The notes beneath the pieces were generated by a model. The model saw nothing but the letters and a program-made list of their open reading frames with translations, did no database searches and was not told where the DNA came from. Shown one piece after another: positions 34,854 through 43,791 of a stretch of DNA of 64,000 nucleotides. The DNA lies in assembly GCF_014649955.1 (NCBI RefSeq), contig NZ_BMUA01000030.1, positions 1 through 64,000 on the forward strand, written 5' to 3'. Each line of letters opens with the position of its first letter. The first letter of the stretch is position 1. Both the position numbers and the translations under genes were made by a program. The DNA comes from Streptomyces violascens. GTDB lineage: Bacteria; Actinomycetota; Actinomycetes; Streptomycetales; Streptomycetaceae.

Positions 34854-37800
34854 ATGGCCCTCCCCCGCCCCGCTGCTCGCCGTCGGCGTACGCTGTCCGC
34901 CGTACTGCGCGCCCTGGCCGCCCTGGTGGCGCTGGCGGCCCTCCTCGCGGGCCTGCCTTGGCTGCTGTGGCAGGCCAGTGCCGTGCTGCTGCCCGGTGGC
35001 CTGGACGGACTGAGTCATCTCTTCACCCGCACCGACACCACCAGCGTCGCCCTGTTGTTCGTCGCGGCCGTCGGCTGGATCGGCTGGCTGTCCTTTGTCG
35101 TCTCGCTGCTCGTGGAGTTTCCCGCCCGGCTGCGCGGGGTCAGCGCGCCCCAACTGCCGGGGCTGCAGCTGAGCCAGCGCGCCGCGGCCACGCTGGTGGG
35201 CAGCATCCTGGTCCTGCTGCCCACCAGCACGGCACTGGCCGCCCCGGCCACCGCGCACGCCGTCACCGCCCCGGCACCCACTACCCAACACACCTACACG
35301 GTGCGCGAGATGCGTCCCGCCGAGAGCCTGTGGAGCATCGCCGAACACCTCACCGGCCACGGCGAGCTCTACACCAAGATCGCCGCCGTGAACGAGGGCC
35401 GCACCATGGCCGACGGCACGACCTTCCGCACCAACGCCCCCATCCAGCCGGGCTGGATCCTTCAGCTTCCCGCCGACCTGCCACTGCTCAACCCCGCGCC
35501 CGCCCCGAGCGCAGGCACCACGCCGGCCGGCACACCGCACCGCGACACCGTCCGCCCCGGCGACAGCCTCTGGACGATCGCCGAACGCGAATACCACGAC
35601 GGCTCCCGCTACCAGGAAATCTTCGACGCGAACCGAGACAAGCCCCAGCCCACCGGCGGCCAACTGACCGACCCCGACGAACTCGAAGTGGGCTGGACCC
35701 TCGCCATCCCCGCACCCGCCGCACCCGCACCCGAAAGCCCGGGACACACCGCTGCGCCGCCCACCACAGCCCCCTCCGCACCTGCCACACCCGTGGCTCC
35801 CCCGGCTGCGCAGCCCGGCAACCCTGGGCGCCAGCACGTCCAGCTCACCACCGTGGCCGGGGCCTTCGTACTCCTGGCCGCCGCCATCACCGGCGCCCTC
35901 ACGCTGCGCCGCATCCTCCAGCGCCGCCGCCGCGCGCCCGGCGAGACGATCTCCATTGCCGACGAAACCTCACTGGCCGCAGCCCAGCTGTCCGAAGCCG
36001 CAGCCCCCACCCTCGTCGACGAACTCGACCTCGCCCTGCGCACCCTGGCCCATCACGCCCAGGCCGAGGGCCGTCCGCTCCCCGTCATCCGGGCCGCCCG
36101 GCTCAGTCGGCAGGCCACCGAGCTTCTGCCGGGCGACACATACACCGCCCCTCAACAGCCCTTCGTTCAGGGAGCAGACGGCTGGTGGGCGCTTCCCGCC
36201 ACTGCGGCGCTGCTCAACGGGGATGAGGCCGCATCCGTCGCGGCCCCTTACCCGGTCCTGACCACCGTCGGCGCCACTGAGGACGACAGCGTCGTGCTCC
36301 TCAACCTGGCCCACCCGCGCGTCGTCCTCCTGGACGGCACGGTCGAGCACATCCGTGAGGCGTGTACCTCCATCGCGCTGGAGCTCGGGATGAGCCCCTG
36401 GGCCGAGCACGTGGAGATCGTGACGCTGGGATTCGGCGACGAACTGCCGCAGTTGCTGCCCACCTCACGTATCGCGCACAAGCGCGAGCCGTCCCACGCC
36501 GTGCGCGACCTCGGCGACTGGATGCTCACCGCCTACCAGCAACCCGAACAGGGCGACCTGCCCTACCTCCTGCTGTGTGCGGCAGAGCTGGACAGCAACA
36601 CCGCCTGGCAGCTCGCCGAGGCCCTCGACAAGGCCGGCACCCTCCCGGTGACCCTGGTCGCCTCTGCCGCCCAGACCAGCCACCACTTCCCCGACGCCGA
36701 GATCCTCGACGCCTCAACATCTGAGCTCCAGGACGTGGACGCCATCGGCCTCCCGATCCGGTTGCAACGCCTCGACGACGCAGCCTTCCAGCAGATCGCA
36801 GCCGAGCTCCGGATCTCCGGATCTCCAGATCTCCAGATCTCCAGATCTCCAGATCTCCAGATCTCCGGCCAGCCTCCCATCCCCGCTGACGGTGCTTGGC
36901 AGAACGTACCGGCCGAACCAGAAACGCCTCCCACCACCACGCCTACTCCCACGGCCGCCGGGCCGGAACCCGCTTCCGCCACCTCGCAGGCCGACGACGC
37001 CCCGCAGGGCTCTGCTCCCACGAGTCTCGGAGCGTTCCCGGCACTGGTCACCGCCAGCACCGACCCGGCAGCCCTCCGCCTCGTGCCCGCAAGGCCCGTG
37101 GCGTCCAGTCCGCAGGGCGCCGACTCCCCCGACACCGAGCCCGAGGCATCCGGGCCGGCCCCCTCCACCGGGAGTGCCGCGCCAGCCGCAGAAGCCGAGG
37201 CAGACAAGGAGAAGGCCCACGACTTGCACGCCCCCGAAATCAGCGTGCTCGGGCCCGTACACGTCCCCGGCCTCTCCAACTCCGGCCACGGCCCGCGCGC
37301 CGCCCAGCTCGCCGCCCTGCTGTATTTCAAACCGGGCCGCCGCGCCGACACCCTGTGCGTCGACATGGACCCGCTCACTCCCTGGTCGAAGAAAACGCTC
37401 GACTCCCGGCTGGGCGATTTGCGCCGCGGCTTCGGCGACGACCCCCACGGCAACCCCTACGTGCCGCGCCGCACCGCCCGCGACGACTCCTACAACCTCT
37501 CCCCACATGTGCGATGCGACTGGGTGCGGTTCGAGCACCTCGCCGAGCGCGCCCTGACCAACGGGCCCGCCTGCGTGGGTGACCTGGAGCGCGCGCTCGC
37601 CCTCGTGCGTGGTCGCCCCTTCGGCGCCAACCCTCTGCCTTGGGTCTTGCCGCACCAGCAGGAGATGATCACCCGGATCGTCGACGTCGCCCACACCGTA
37701 GCCACCTGGCGCATGGCCCCCGACCCCCACCACGACCTCGCCGCCGCCCGCCAGGCCGTCGCCACCGGACTCGAAGTAGACGAGACGGCAGAGATCATCT

Positions 37801-37970
37801 ACCGCGACTGGCTGAGAGTTGAGCAGGCTGCCGGGAACCGGTCCGGCCTGCTCACCGCCTCCACCCGCGTCCAGCAGATCAGCCGCGACAACCGGTGCCC
37901 GTTGGACCCCGAGACGGAGCAGCTCATCGGCAGCCTGCTGGGAGCGGGGCAGCGTGCGCACGGCTTCTAG
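34854..37970 (+). CDS. Membrane protein with LysM domains and a C-terminal BTAD-like region (Tad-locus type)
   Basis: The 1,038-residue product has three N-terminal hydrophobic segments (about 13-40, 62-90, 108-130). Two LysM modules follow (YTVREMRPAESLWSIAEHL; DTVRPGDSLWTIAERE), then a Pro/Ala linker, another membrane segment near 325-350, and a long cytosolic part. From about 795 there is a winged-helix/BTAD-like region (EISVLGPVHVPGL, LALVRGRPFGANPLPW, VATGLEVDETAEIIYRDWLR) as in SARP-type activators. Similar proteins occur beside Tad/Flp genes in Streptomyces. It could link the cell wall to transcription or pilus control; this is inference. It contains an unusual 8-bp repeat tract. Confidence 0.8.
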   Translation: MALPRPAARRRRTLSAVLRALAALVALAALLAGLPWLLWQASAVLLPGGLDGLSHLFTRTDTTSVALLFVAAVGWIGWLSFVVSLLVEFPARLRGVSAPQLPGLQLSQRAAATLVGSILVLLPTSTALAAPATAHAVTAPAPTTQHTYTVREMRPAESLWSIAEHLTGHGELYTKIAAVNEGRTMADGTTFRTNAPIQPGWILQLPADLPLLNPAPAPSAGTTPAGTPHRDTVRPGDSLWTIAEREYHDGSRYQEIFDANRDKPQPTGGQLTDPDELEVGWTLAIPAPAAPAPESPGHTAAPPTTAPSAPATPVAPPAAQPGNPGRQHVQLTTVAGAFVLLAAAITGALTLRRILQRRRRAPGETISIADETSLAAAQLSEAAAPTLVDELDLALRTLAHHAQAEGRPLPVIRAARLSRQATELLPGDTYTAPQQPFVQGADGWWALPATAALLNGDEAASVAAPYPVLTTVGATEDDSVVLLNLAHPRVVLLDGTVEHIREACTSIALELGMSPWAEHVEIVTLGFGDELPQLLPTSRIAHKREPSHAVRDLGDWMLTAYQQPEQGDLPYLLLCAAELDSNTAWQLAEALDKAGTLPVTLVASAAQTSHHFPDAEILDASTSELQDVDAIGLPIRLQRLDDAAFQQIAAELRISGSPDLQISRSPDLQISGQPPIPADGAWQNVPAEPETPPTTTPTPTAAGPEPASATSQADDAPQGSAPTSLGAFPALVTASTDPAALRLVPARPVASSPQGADSPDTEPEASGPAPSTGSAAPAAEAEADKEKAHDLHAPEISVLGPVHVPGLSNSGHGPRAAQLAALLYFKPGRRADTLCVDMDPLTPWSKKTLDSRLGDLRRGFGDDPHGNPYVPRRTARDDSYNLSPHVRCDWVRFEHLAERALTNGPACVGDLERALALVRGRPFGANPLPWVLPHQQEMITRIVDVAHTVATWRMAPDPHHDLAAARQAVATGLEVDETAEIIYRDWLRVEQAAGNRSGLLTASTRVQQISRDNRCPLDPETEQLIGSLLGAGQRAHGF
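36812..36867 (+). repeat. Seven 8-bp repeats (GATCTCCN) inside the LysM-BTAD gene
   Basis: Seven head-to-tail copies of GATCTCC plus A or G. Because 8 is not a multiple of 3, gain or loss of one unit would shift the frame; three units (24 bp) encode an 8-residue SPDLQIS-type repeat. Confidence 0.95.
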
Positions 37971-38730
37971 GACAGCCGGGAACATCCCTCAGCCGCAGTC
38001 AGTCACACTGCCGACGGCCGGCGACCGTGCGCACCGCGGCGCAGACGGGTGCGCAACCCGATCGGGCCGTGCGCAGTCCCCTGTGCGCAGCGCGCCTCCG
38101 GCTGCCCAGGACATGCGCACTTGGCCAACCGCCTAGAGCCCAGGCCCTGATGCCTCGCCCAAATCCGCAGCCCATCGGGTCAGCGCCCCTACCTTCAGCG
38201 CTCTTCGCAGACCCGGACGGTGCGCATGCTCGTGACCTTCGCCGTCGCCTACGGTGTGCTTACCGGGCTGCTCCTGCCGCGCGCCGTGTACAAACTCGCC
38301 GTCCCGGCAGGCGAGAGCTGGCGGTCGCAGTGCCCAGCCGGACACCCCGCACAGTCCTGGCTCGGACTCCCGCACTGCAAGAACTGCACAACCGAGAACC
38401 GAACCACTCCCCGCGCCCAACGCTGGTACGGGCCCTCCGCCCCAGCCGTTGCCCTGCTCACCATCCTGATGTGCGGTGTTCTGGCCTGGCGGACGGGGCC
38501 CCAGCCCGAGCTGGCTGTCTGGCTGCTCCTCACGCCGATCCTCGTACTGCTCGCCCTGGTCGACGTCACCGTCCACCGCCTGCCCGACATCCTGACCCAT
38601 CCCCTCACAGCCGCTACGCTGCTCCTGCTCGGCGCCGCAGCTCTCGTCCCGACCGCAGACGGATCCTGGCCGACCGCGCTGAGCGGTGCCCTGGCCCTGG
38701 GCGGTGGGTACTTCTGCCTCTTCCTCATTA

Positions 38731-39886
38731 CAGATCTCGTCGGAGTGGTGTCGGGTAGTGACGAACTCTGATCCCTGCGATACGCCGGAAGCATGCGATA
38801 CGCGCAGGGCGGTGGGCTGACTGCCGAACGGCAGCGGTTTCGTGAGGGGATCCGGCGGAAGGCCGGCGAGCGGTTCGCGCGTGGCGAGCGGACTGCTGTG
38901 ATCGCGAAGGATCTGCGGGTGAGTGAGCGGTAGGTGGAACGCTGGCGACGTGCCTGGCGGGAGCGCGGCATGGACGGGCTCGCCTCGGCGGGCCCGTCGA
39001 AGTTGCCCAGGGTGTCCGACAGCCAGTTCGCCGACCTGGAGAAGGAGTTGGCGCGGAGACCGGCAGAGCACGGCTGGGAAGACCAGCGGTGGACCCTTCG
39101 TCGGGTGAGGGAACTGATCGCCCGCACCCTCGGTGTCGACTGCTCGGCGGCGGCGGTGTGGCGGCTCATGCACCGGCACGGCTGGTCCTGGCAGTGCCCG
39201 GCCCGCCGGGCCCTGGAGCGCGACGAACACGCGGTCGAGCTGTGGAAGAAGGATGTGTGGCCGCAGGTGGAACCATAGCGGCGGCGCTCGGGGCCTACGT
39301 CGTGTTCGAGGACGAGGCCGGATTCTCGATGACGCCGCCCACCGCCCGCACCTGGGGCCGACGCGGACAGACCCCCGTGGTGCGGGTCCGCGGTCGGTCC
39401 TGGCGGCGTTACTCGATCGCCGCCATGTGCTGCTACCGGCCCGGGGAGACCTCCCGCCTGATCTACCGGCCGCGCCAGCACCGGCGCCACAAGGGTGCCG
39501 GGCGCCGCGACACCTTCACCTGGACCGACTACCGCGACCTGGCCGTCCGCGCCCACATCCAACTCGGCGCCCCCATCGTCTTGATCTGGGACAACCTCAA
39601 CACCCACCGAGCTGCCGGGATACGCGAGTATGCCGCCCATCACGACTGGCTCACCATCGTGCAACTTCCCTCGTATGCGCCGGACTTGAACCCAGTGGAA
39701 GGCATCTGGTCGATGTTGCGTCGCGGCCCGCTGGCCAACGTTGCCTTCACCGACGACGAACACCTCGACCGCACCCTCCGCCGGAACCTGCGACACATCC
39801 AGAACCGCCCCGACCTCATCGACGGCTGCCTCGCTGGCACCGGACTCACACTCACCCATCACCCGACACCACTCCGACGAGATCAG
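38731..39886. mobile_element. IS630-family insertion sequence, 1,156 bp, inside the prepilin peptidase gene
   Basis: The ends share a long inverted repeat (GATCTCGTCGGAGTGG and onward to CGGGT) and are flanked by TA on both sides (38729-38730 and 39887-39888), the typical TA target duplication of this family. Confidence 0.9.
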
Positions 39887-39889
39887 TAG
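38793..39889 (+). pseudogene. IS630-family transposase, two frames with an amber codon
   Basis: The N-terminal helix-turn-helix frame starts at an ATG (38793), meets TAG at 38931-38933 where relatives have a Ser codon, and continues in the same frame (VERWRRAWRERGMDGLASAG) to 39278. The catalytic half lies in the next frame and keeps its acidic triad: Asp in VVFEDEAGF, Asp in LIWDNLNTH and Glu in DLNPVEGIW. IS630 elements often use a programmed frameshift at this point, but the amber codon should stop normal synthesis. Confidence 0.8.
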
Positions 39890-40299
39890 TCCCAGGAGTC
39901 TCGGGTTCGGCGAGGTGAAACTCGCCGTCGCGCTCGGCGCCATGCTCGGCTGGTACGGCTGGCGCACACTCGCCCTCGGTGCCATCGCCGGCCAACTCCT
40001 CGCCGCCGCCTTCGGACTGGGCCTGATCGCGCTCCGCAGAGCCCATACAAAGTCTGCGATCCCCTACGGCCCGTTCCTCATCTGCGGCACCGTGCTGGCA
40101 ATGATCGCGCGATGACCATGCCGAGCCGATCGGGACGTTGCTCGCCGGCAAGCAGCCGGACAGGCGTCCCGTCGACCACCGCAACCCCACCGTCGATGTG
40201 ACTGATTCCCAATCATGTTTGTCAAGGGCGCCGGGTACGTGGTGGAGGCCGGGAAGTGATCCTGGCGCTCGCCGTTGCGGCGGGTGAGATCCTGAACGG

Positions 40300-41088
40300 A
40301 TGAACGAGACATCCGCTGCTCTGGCGACCGCTCGGTGGCCGCTGACCGCGGCTGGGGAGACTGATTGGCTGCGGGACCTGGCCGACGATGACGGGCTCAC
40401 CGGCTTCATGCCGCCGGCACTGCCCGACGCCGCCTGGGTGCTTCACTCCATGTACGAACACGAACTCGGGCCCACCGGCATGTCCTATGTCGCCTATCAA
40501 CGAGCCGTGCTGAATGGCGGCGGGCCCGAGATCATCCCGGGCCTCGATCCCGTGGACGTGTTCGGGGGGACGCCGGGTGAGCCCCTTGGCCCCCGTTGGC
40601 GCCGGCTGCGCTGGGCGGAGCTCTCGCGGCGGACCGGTGATCCCGTGGTGCCCGAGGGGCAGCTGCCCTGCTACCGCTCCTTCCCTTCGCTCCGGGAGCC
40701 GAGCGGCTGGCCGGTCGGCATCGCCGGGGCGTCCGAGGGCAGCCTGGACCGGACCGACTGGAACCGTCTGGTCGACGTCCTCACCGAGCACAGCCCTCAG
40801 GGTGCCGAGACCCGCTGCCTGGCTTACTACAACCCGCTGTTGCACGGGGCCGAGGACTTCGTCAACCTGCGTGTCCGGGCCGGCACGCTCGCGGATGCCA
40901 AGGCGTTGTACGACCACCCGGAGGAGGACGGTTGGACCCCGTCCAACCTCTGGTCCCAGGACCGGTCCTGGGTCCTGTGCACGGACTTCGACCTCTGCGC
41001 CACCAAAGTGGCGGGCCCTGCCGCGCTCGTCGAGGCACTCCTGCACGACACGGAAATCGAGGCCCTCCGGCTGCCCTGGGCTCGCTGA
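40300..41088 (+). CDS. Conserved hypothetical protein
   Basis: The 262-residue product is soluble and acidic, with many Trp and Asp residues. It begins MNETSAALATARWPLTAAGETDWL, quoted only as a start, with the features LPDAAWVLHSMYE, DPVDVFGG and ALYDHPEEDGWTPSNLW. There is no signal peptide, membrane segment or familiar catalytic motif. It sits between two insertion elements. I cannot assign a function; single-copy acidic proteins of this type may be immunity or housekeeping proteins. Confidence 0.6.
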   Translation: MNETSAALATARWPLTAAGETDWLRDLADDDGLTGFMPPALPDAAWVLHSMYEHELGPTGMSYVAYQRAVLNGGGPEIIPGLDPVDVFGGTPGEPLGPRWRRLRWAELSRRTGDPVVPEGQLPCYRSFPSLREPSGWPVGIAGASEGSLDRTDWNRLVDVLTEHSPQGAETRCLAYYNPLLHGAEDFVNLRVRAGTLADAKALYDHPEEDGWTPSNLWSQDRSWVLCTDFDLCATKVAGPAALVEALLHDTEIEALRLPWAR

Positions 41089-41159
41089 TCCCGACCGCCC
41101 AACCTGGGAACGACCAGGTGCGGCCAAGAGGCCACATGAAGCGCACAGTCACAAGAGCG

Positions 41160-42379
41160 CTATGCCGAGGTGAGATCGGGTTGGGGCGGCTCGGTGGTGA
41201 AGGTGCGGTGGTCGCGGATGAGAGCCCATAGGACGTCGAGACGGCGGCGGGCCAAAGCGAGGATCGCCTGCTTGTGGCTCTTGCCCTCGCTTCTTTTCCG
41301 GTCGTAGAACGTCTTCGAGGTGGGGCAGAAACGGGCGGCGATACGGGCGGAGCGGTAGAACACACGCAGGAGCCGGCGACGGTAGCGGTGTGGCCGGCGC
41401 ATGTTGCCGCTGATCCGACCGGAGTCCCGTGGGACCGGTGCGGGGCCGGCGACGCCGGCGAGGCGTCCCGCGGTGCCGAAGGCGTCCATGTCCCCGCCGG
41501 TGCAGGCGATGAACTCCACCCCTAGCAACGGGCCCATGCCGGGCATGCTGAGAACCACTTCCGCGTGGCGGTGCTCTCGGAATCGGGCCGCGATCCGTGC
41601 GTCGATGTCAGCGATCTCTTCGTCCAGAGCGAGGACCGTCCCGGCCAGGGTGTTCACCACGGTGGCCGCTGTGCTCTCCCCGGCCACGGCGGTGTGCTGG
41701 GCCTGAGCCGCGGCGACGGCCGCATCGGCCATGACCTGGGCGCCACGGACTTTGCGGTTCTTCAGCCAGGTCGCGGGCCGGGCCGCTCCGATCCGGCGCA
41801 GGCTAGCCGGCGTTTGGTAACCGGTCATCAGCACGAGGGCACCCTTGGAGGCGGCGTAGTCGAAGGCCCGTTCCAGGGCGGGAAAGTATCCAGAAGTTGT
41901 GCCCGCATACGGTTGATGGCGCGGGTGCGATCGGCTGCGAGGTCATAGCGGCGGGCGGTGAGGATCTTCAGATCCACCGCGATCTTGTCCCATTCCTGCA
42001 AGGGCTGCAGGTCCCGGCGCATCCGTGCCTGGTCGGCGATGACGTAGGCGTCCTTCGCATCGGTCTTGCCGTCGCCTCGGTAACCGCGGGAGTCGTGGTG
42101 AACGGTCCGGCCAGGGATATAGAGGAGCCGCTGGCCGTGGTTGGCCAGGAGAGCGATCAGGAGAGCGCCGCCGCCAGCGTTCAGGTCGACGGCCCAGGTC
42201 ACCGGGCTGTCCGCCGCGAGCGCGAAGACGTCACCTATCAGTTCCAGGAGCTCGGACTCGTTGTTCGGAACCCGGCGTGAGAGCACCTTCGTCCCGTCCG
42301 TGTCGATCACCGTGCAGTGATGCGCGGCCTTGCCGGCATCCCTCCCCGCCCAGAGCTCGGGCACCCGAGCCTCCCTCAT
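41160..42379 (-). pseudogene. IS110-family transposase with a one-base deletion
   Basis: The first frame (42379 to about 41885) has the DEDD nuclease region (GRDAGKAAHHCTVID, VDLNAGGGALL, GDGKTDAKDAYVIADQAR). The second (to 41160) has the C-terminal Tnp_20 region (MPGMGPLLGVEFIA, AFGTAGRLAGVAGPAPVPRD). Near 41887 the sequence LLDTFP should read LLEYFPALERAFDYAASKGA. Loss of one G in GAGTAC restores the reading. With this deletion, no full transposase is made. I could not define the element ends with confidence. Confidence 0.85.
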
Positions 42380-42877
42380 CGTCCGGTTGACTGGTCCCTG
42401 CAGACGACCACGCCGACGTGTCCTTACGAAGCGATCTCTGTTCGCTTATCCCAATGAGTGGCCGTGTCGTCGCGGGGCGCTGGGCGGCCAATCAGTCAAA
42501 GCCCACAGGTACGGCATGAGCGCTTTCAGCCACACCCAAGCCCCTGGGTCTCCCGATCGTCCGAAGGACCGGAATCAACCCGCCAACACCGTAAGGAGTG
42601 CGTGAGGTGGCCCGTGAGCGGTTGAGTTGGCCCGGGTGAGCGTCGGAGGTGGCCCGCAGGTGCGACTTTTCTTAATAGATGACACCTGATCTCGGCGGTT
42701 GACACCGAGGTCGTGGACGCGCCCACATGCGACGATCGCTCGACGAGTCAGGCAGTCAGCCCCGTTGCTGACTGCGGTCACCCTCCGAAACTTGTCGCGT
42801 CGGCTACGCCAGCCGCGAGAGGATCATGTCGTCAGAGGAAACGTCAGGGAGCTCGGGTGGCTGGTCAGACAGCGAAG
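42380..42877. other. Non-coding; three degenerate GGTGGCCCG repeats
   Basis: Around 42604-42660, AGGTGGCCCG, AGTTGGCCCG and AGGTGGCCCG recur at about 24-nt intervals, as at the ends of some IS21-type elements. No transposase is nearby, so this may be a solitary end. Confidence 0.35.
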
Positions 42878-43267
42878 ATGGCATCGCGCTGTGAGTGCGG
42901 CAGCATGGCGGTCAGGCAAGTGAACCAGTTCATCCTTCACGACGAGTTGTGGTGGGACTCCGAGTTCTCTTGCGAGACCTGCGGCACCTATCTGTGTGAA
43001 CACGCTGGTCCGGGACCGGCTCCTGGCGTTGTCCGGCAGGCGCTGATCGCGGACCATGGATCCTTCAGGCTGCGGCTGACCGGTCCGGTGCCCAGCCTTG
43101 TCCCGGTTCTGAAGGTCTTTCGGGAGGTCTCGGCGGCATCGTTGCCGCGGGCCCGTGAGCTGGCTGGCGAGCTCAGCCGCGATGGCCTGGTAGGCACGCT
43201 GTCGGAGATGGAGTTTCTGAAGGCCAGGCTGCACCGGCGTGGGGTTCCCGTCGACATCTCTCGGTAG
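42878..43267 (+). CDS. Small protein with zinc-type Cys pairs and an L7/L12-like C-terminal pattern
   Basis: An ATG at 42878 gives 129 residues. The N-terminal part has CEC, CETC and CEH, a likely zinc site. The second half (GSFRLRLTGPVPSLVPVLKV, SLPRARELAGEL, LSEMEFLKARLHRRGVPV) follows the beta-alpha-alpha pattern of the ribosomal L7/L12 C-terminal domain, in which a similar fold binds translation factors. The comparison is by pattern only. It has no obvious operon partner. Confidence 0.55.
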   Translation: MASRCECGSMAVRQVNQFILHDELWWDSEFSCETCGTYLCEHAGPGPAPGVVRQALIADHGSFRLRLTGPVPSLVPVLKVFREVSAASLPRARELAGELSRDGLVGTLSEMEFLKARLHRRGVPVDISR

Positions 43268-43791
43268 CTGATACGGCGGCATCGATCTTCGAAGCTGTGG
43301 TGTCAGATGGATCGAAAATCCGGCGAGAGTGCCAACAAAGAGCGACCTTCTGGTGCCAAGTAGAGCGATCAGACCCACCAGAGCTCCCAGGTCAGTCCAT
43401 CACCGCGGTGTCATTTCTCTTGAAAAGTCGCAGCAGGGTGGCGGGGCCCTCTCTCGCCGCCCGGACGTGCTGGATCGAGGGGATCAAGGACACGGTCCTC
43501 GGTGCTGGTGAGCTCGCGTAATTGACTGTCGCGTATTCCTTGGTGATTGAGGGGCCGTGTCACCGTGTGTGGTCGCAGCGAGCTTGGTGGCGCCAGGAGC
43601 CTTCGGCCTCCAAGTCCTACCACCGCGCAGGGACATGAGCGGCTGGCCACCGCTCGGGGCGAGAGTGAAAGCGCCGCCGCCGCGAGCCGATGTGCCACCT
43701 GTGCGCCCGTGCGCGGGGCGCTCTCTACGTGCCTGCTGGGCACACTGATGAGAGTCGGCTTCACCCGCGTCCAGCGGCAGGGGGTTTGGGC
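43268..43791. other. Intergenic, no gene seen
   Basis: Several short open frames but none with a ribosome site or protein-like composition. It probably contains the promoter of the secreted hydrolase. Confidence 0.35.

Larger units (their letters stand above)
38220..40115 (+). pseudogene. Prepilin peptidase (A24 family) split by an IS630 element
   Basis: The first part (38220-38730) has several membrane segments, a CPAGHPAQSW and CKNC zinc-type loop, and the first catalytic aspartate region LVDVTVHRLPDILTHPL. After the inserted element the gene resumes at 39889 with LGFGEVKLAVALGAMLGWYGW, the second catalytic loop. Deleting the IS and one TA copy rejoins the frame exactly (245 residues). The second loop carries Glu where GxGD-type peptidases have Asp. 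It would have processed Flp-type prepilins of the neighbouring Tad locus. Confidence 0.85.

Noticed and set aside
36812-36867. CRISPR-like or regulatory reading of the GATCTCC repeats
   Set aside because: The units are only 8 bp, have no spacers and lie inside a reading frame.
37201-37970. SARP-type cluster regulator as an independent gene
   Set aside because: The BTAD-like region is in frame with, and continuous with, the LysM membrane protein; no internal start with a ribosome site was seen.
16463-38933. Amber codon reassignment (TAG read as an amino acid)
   Set aside because: Only two interrupted genes, both mobile-element genes under decay, and different residues would be needed (Glu and Ser). 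Other genes in the window use TAG as a normal stop.
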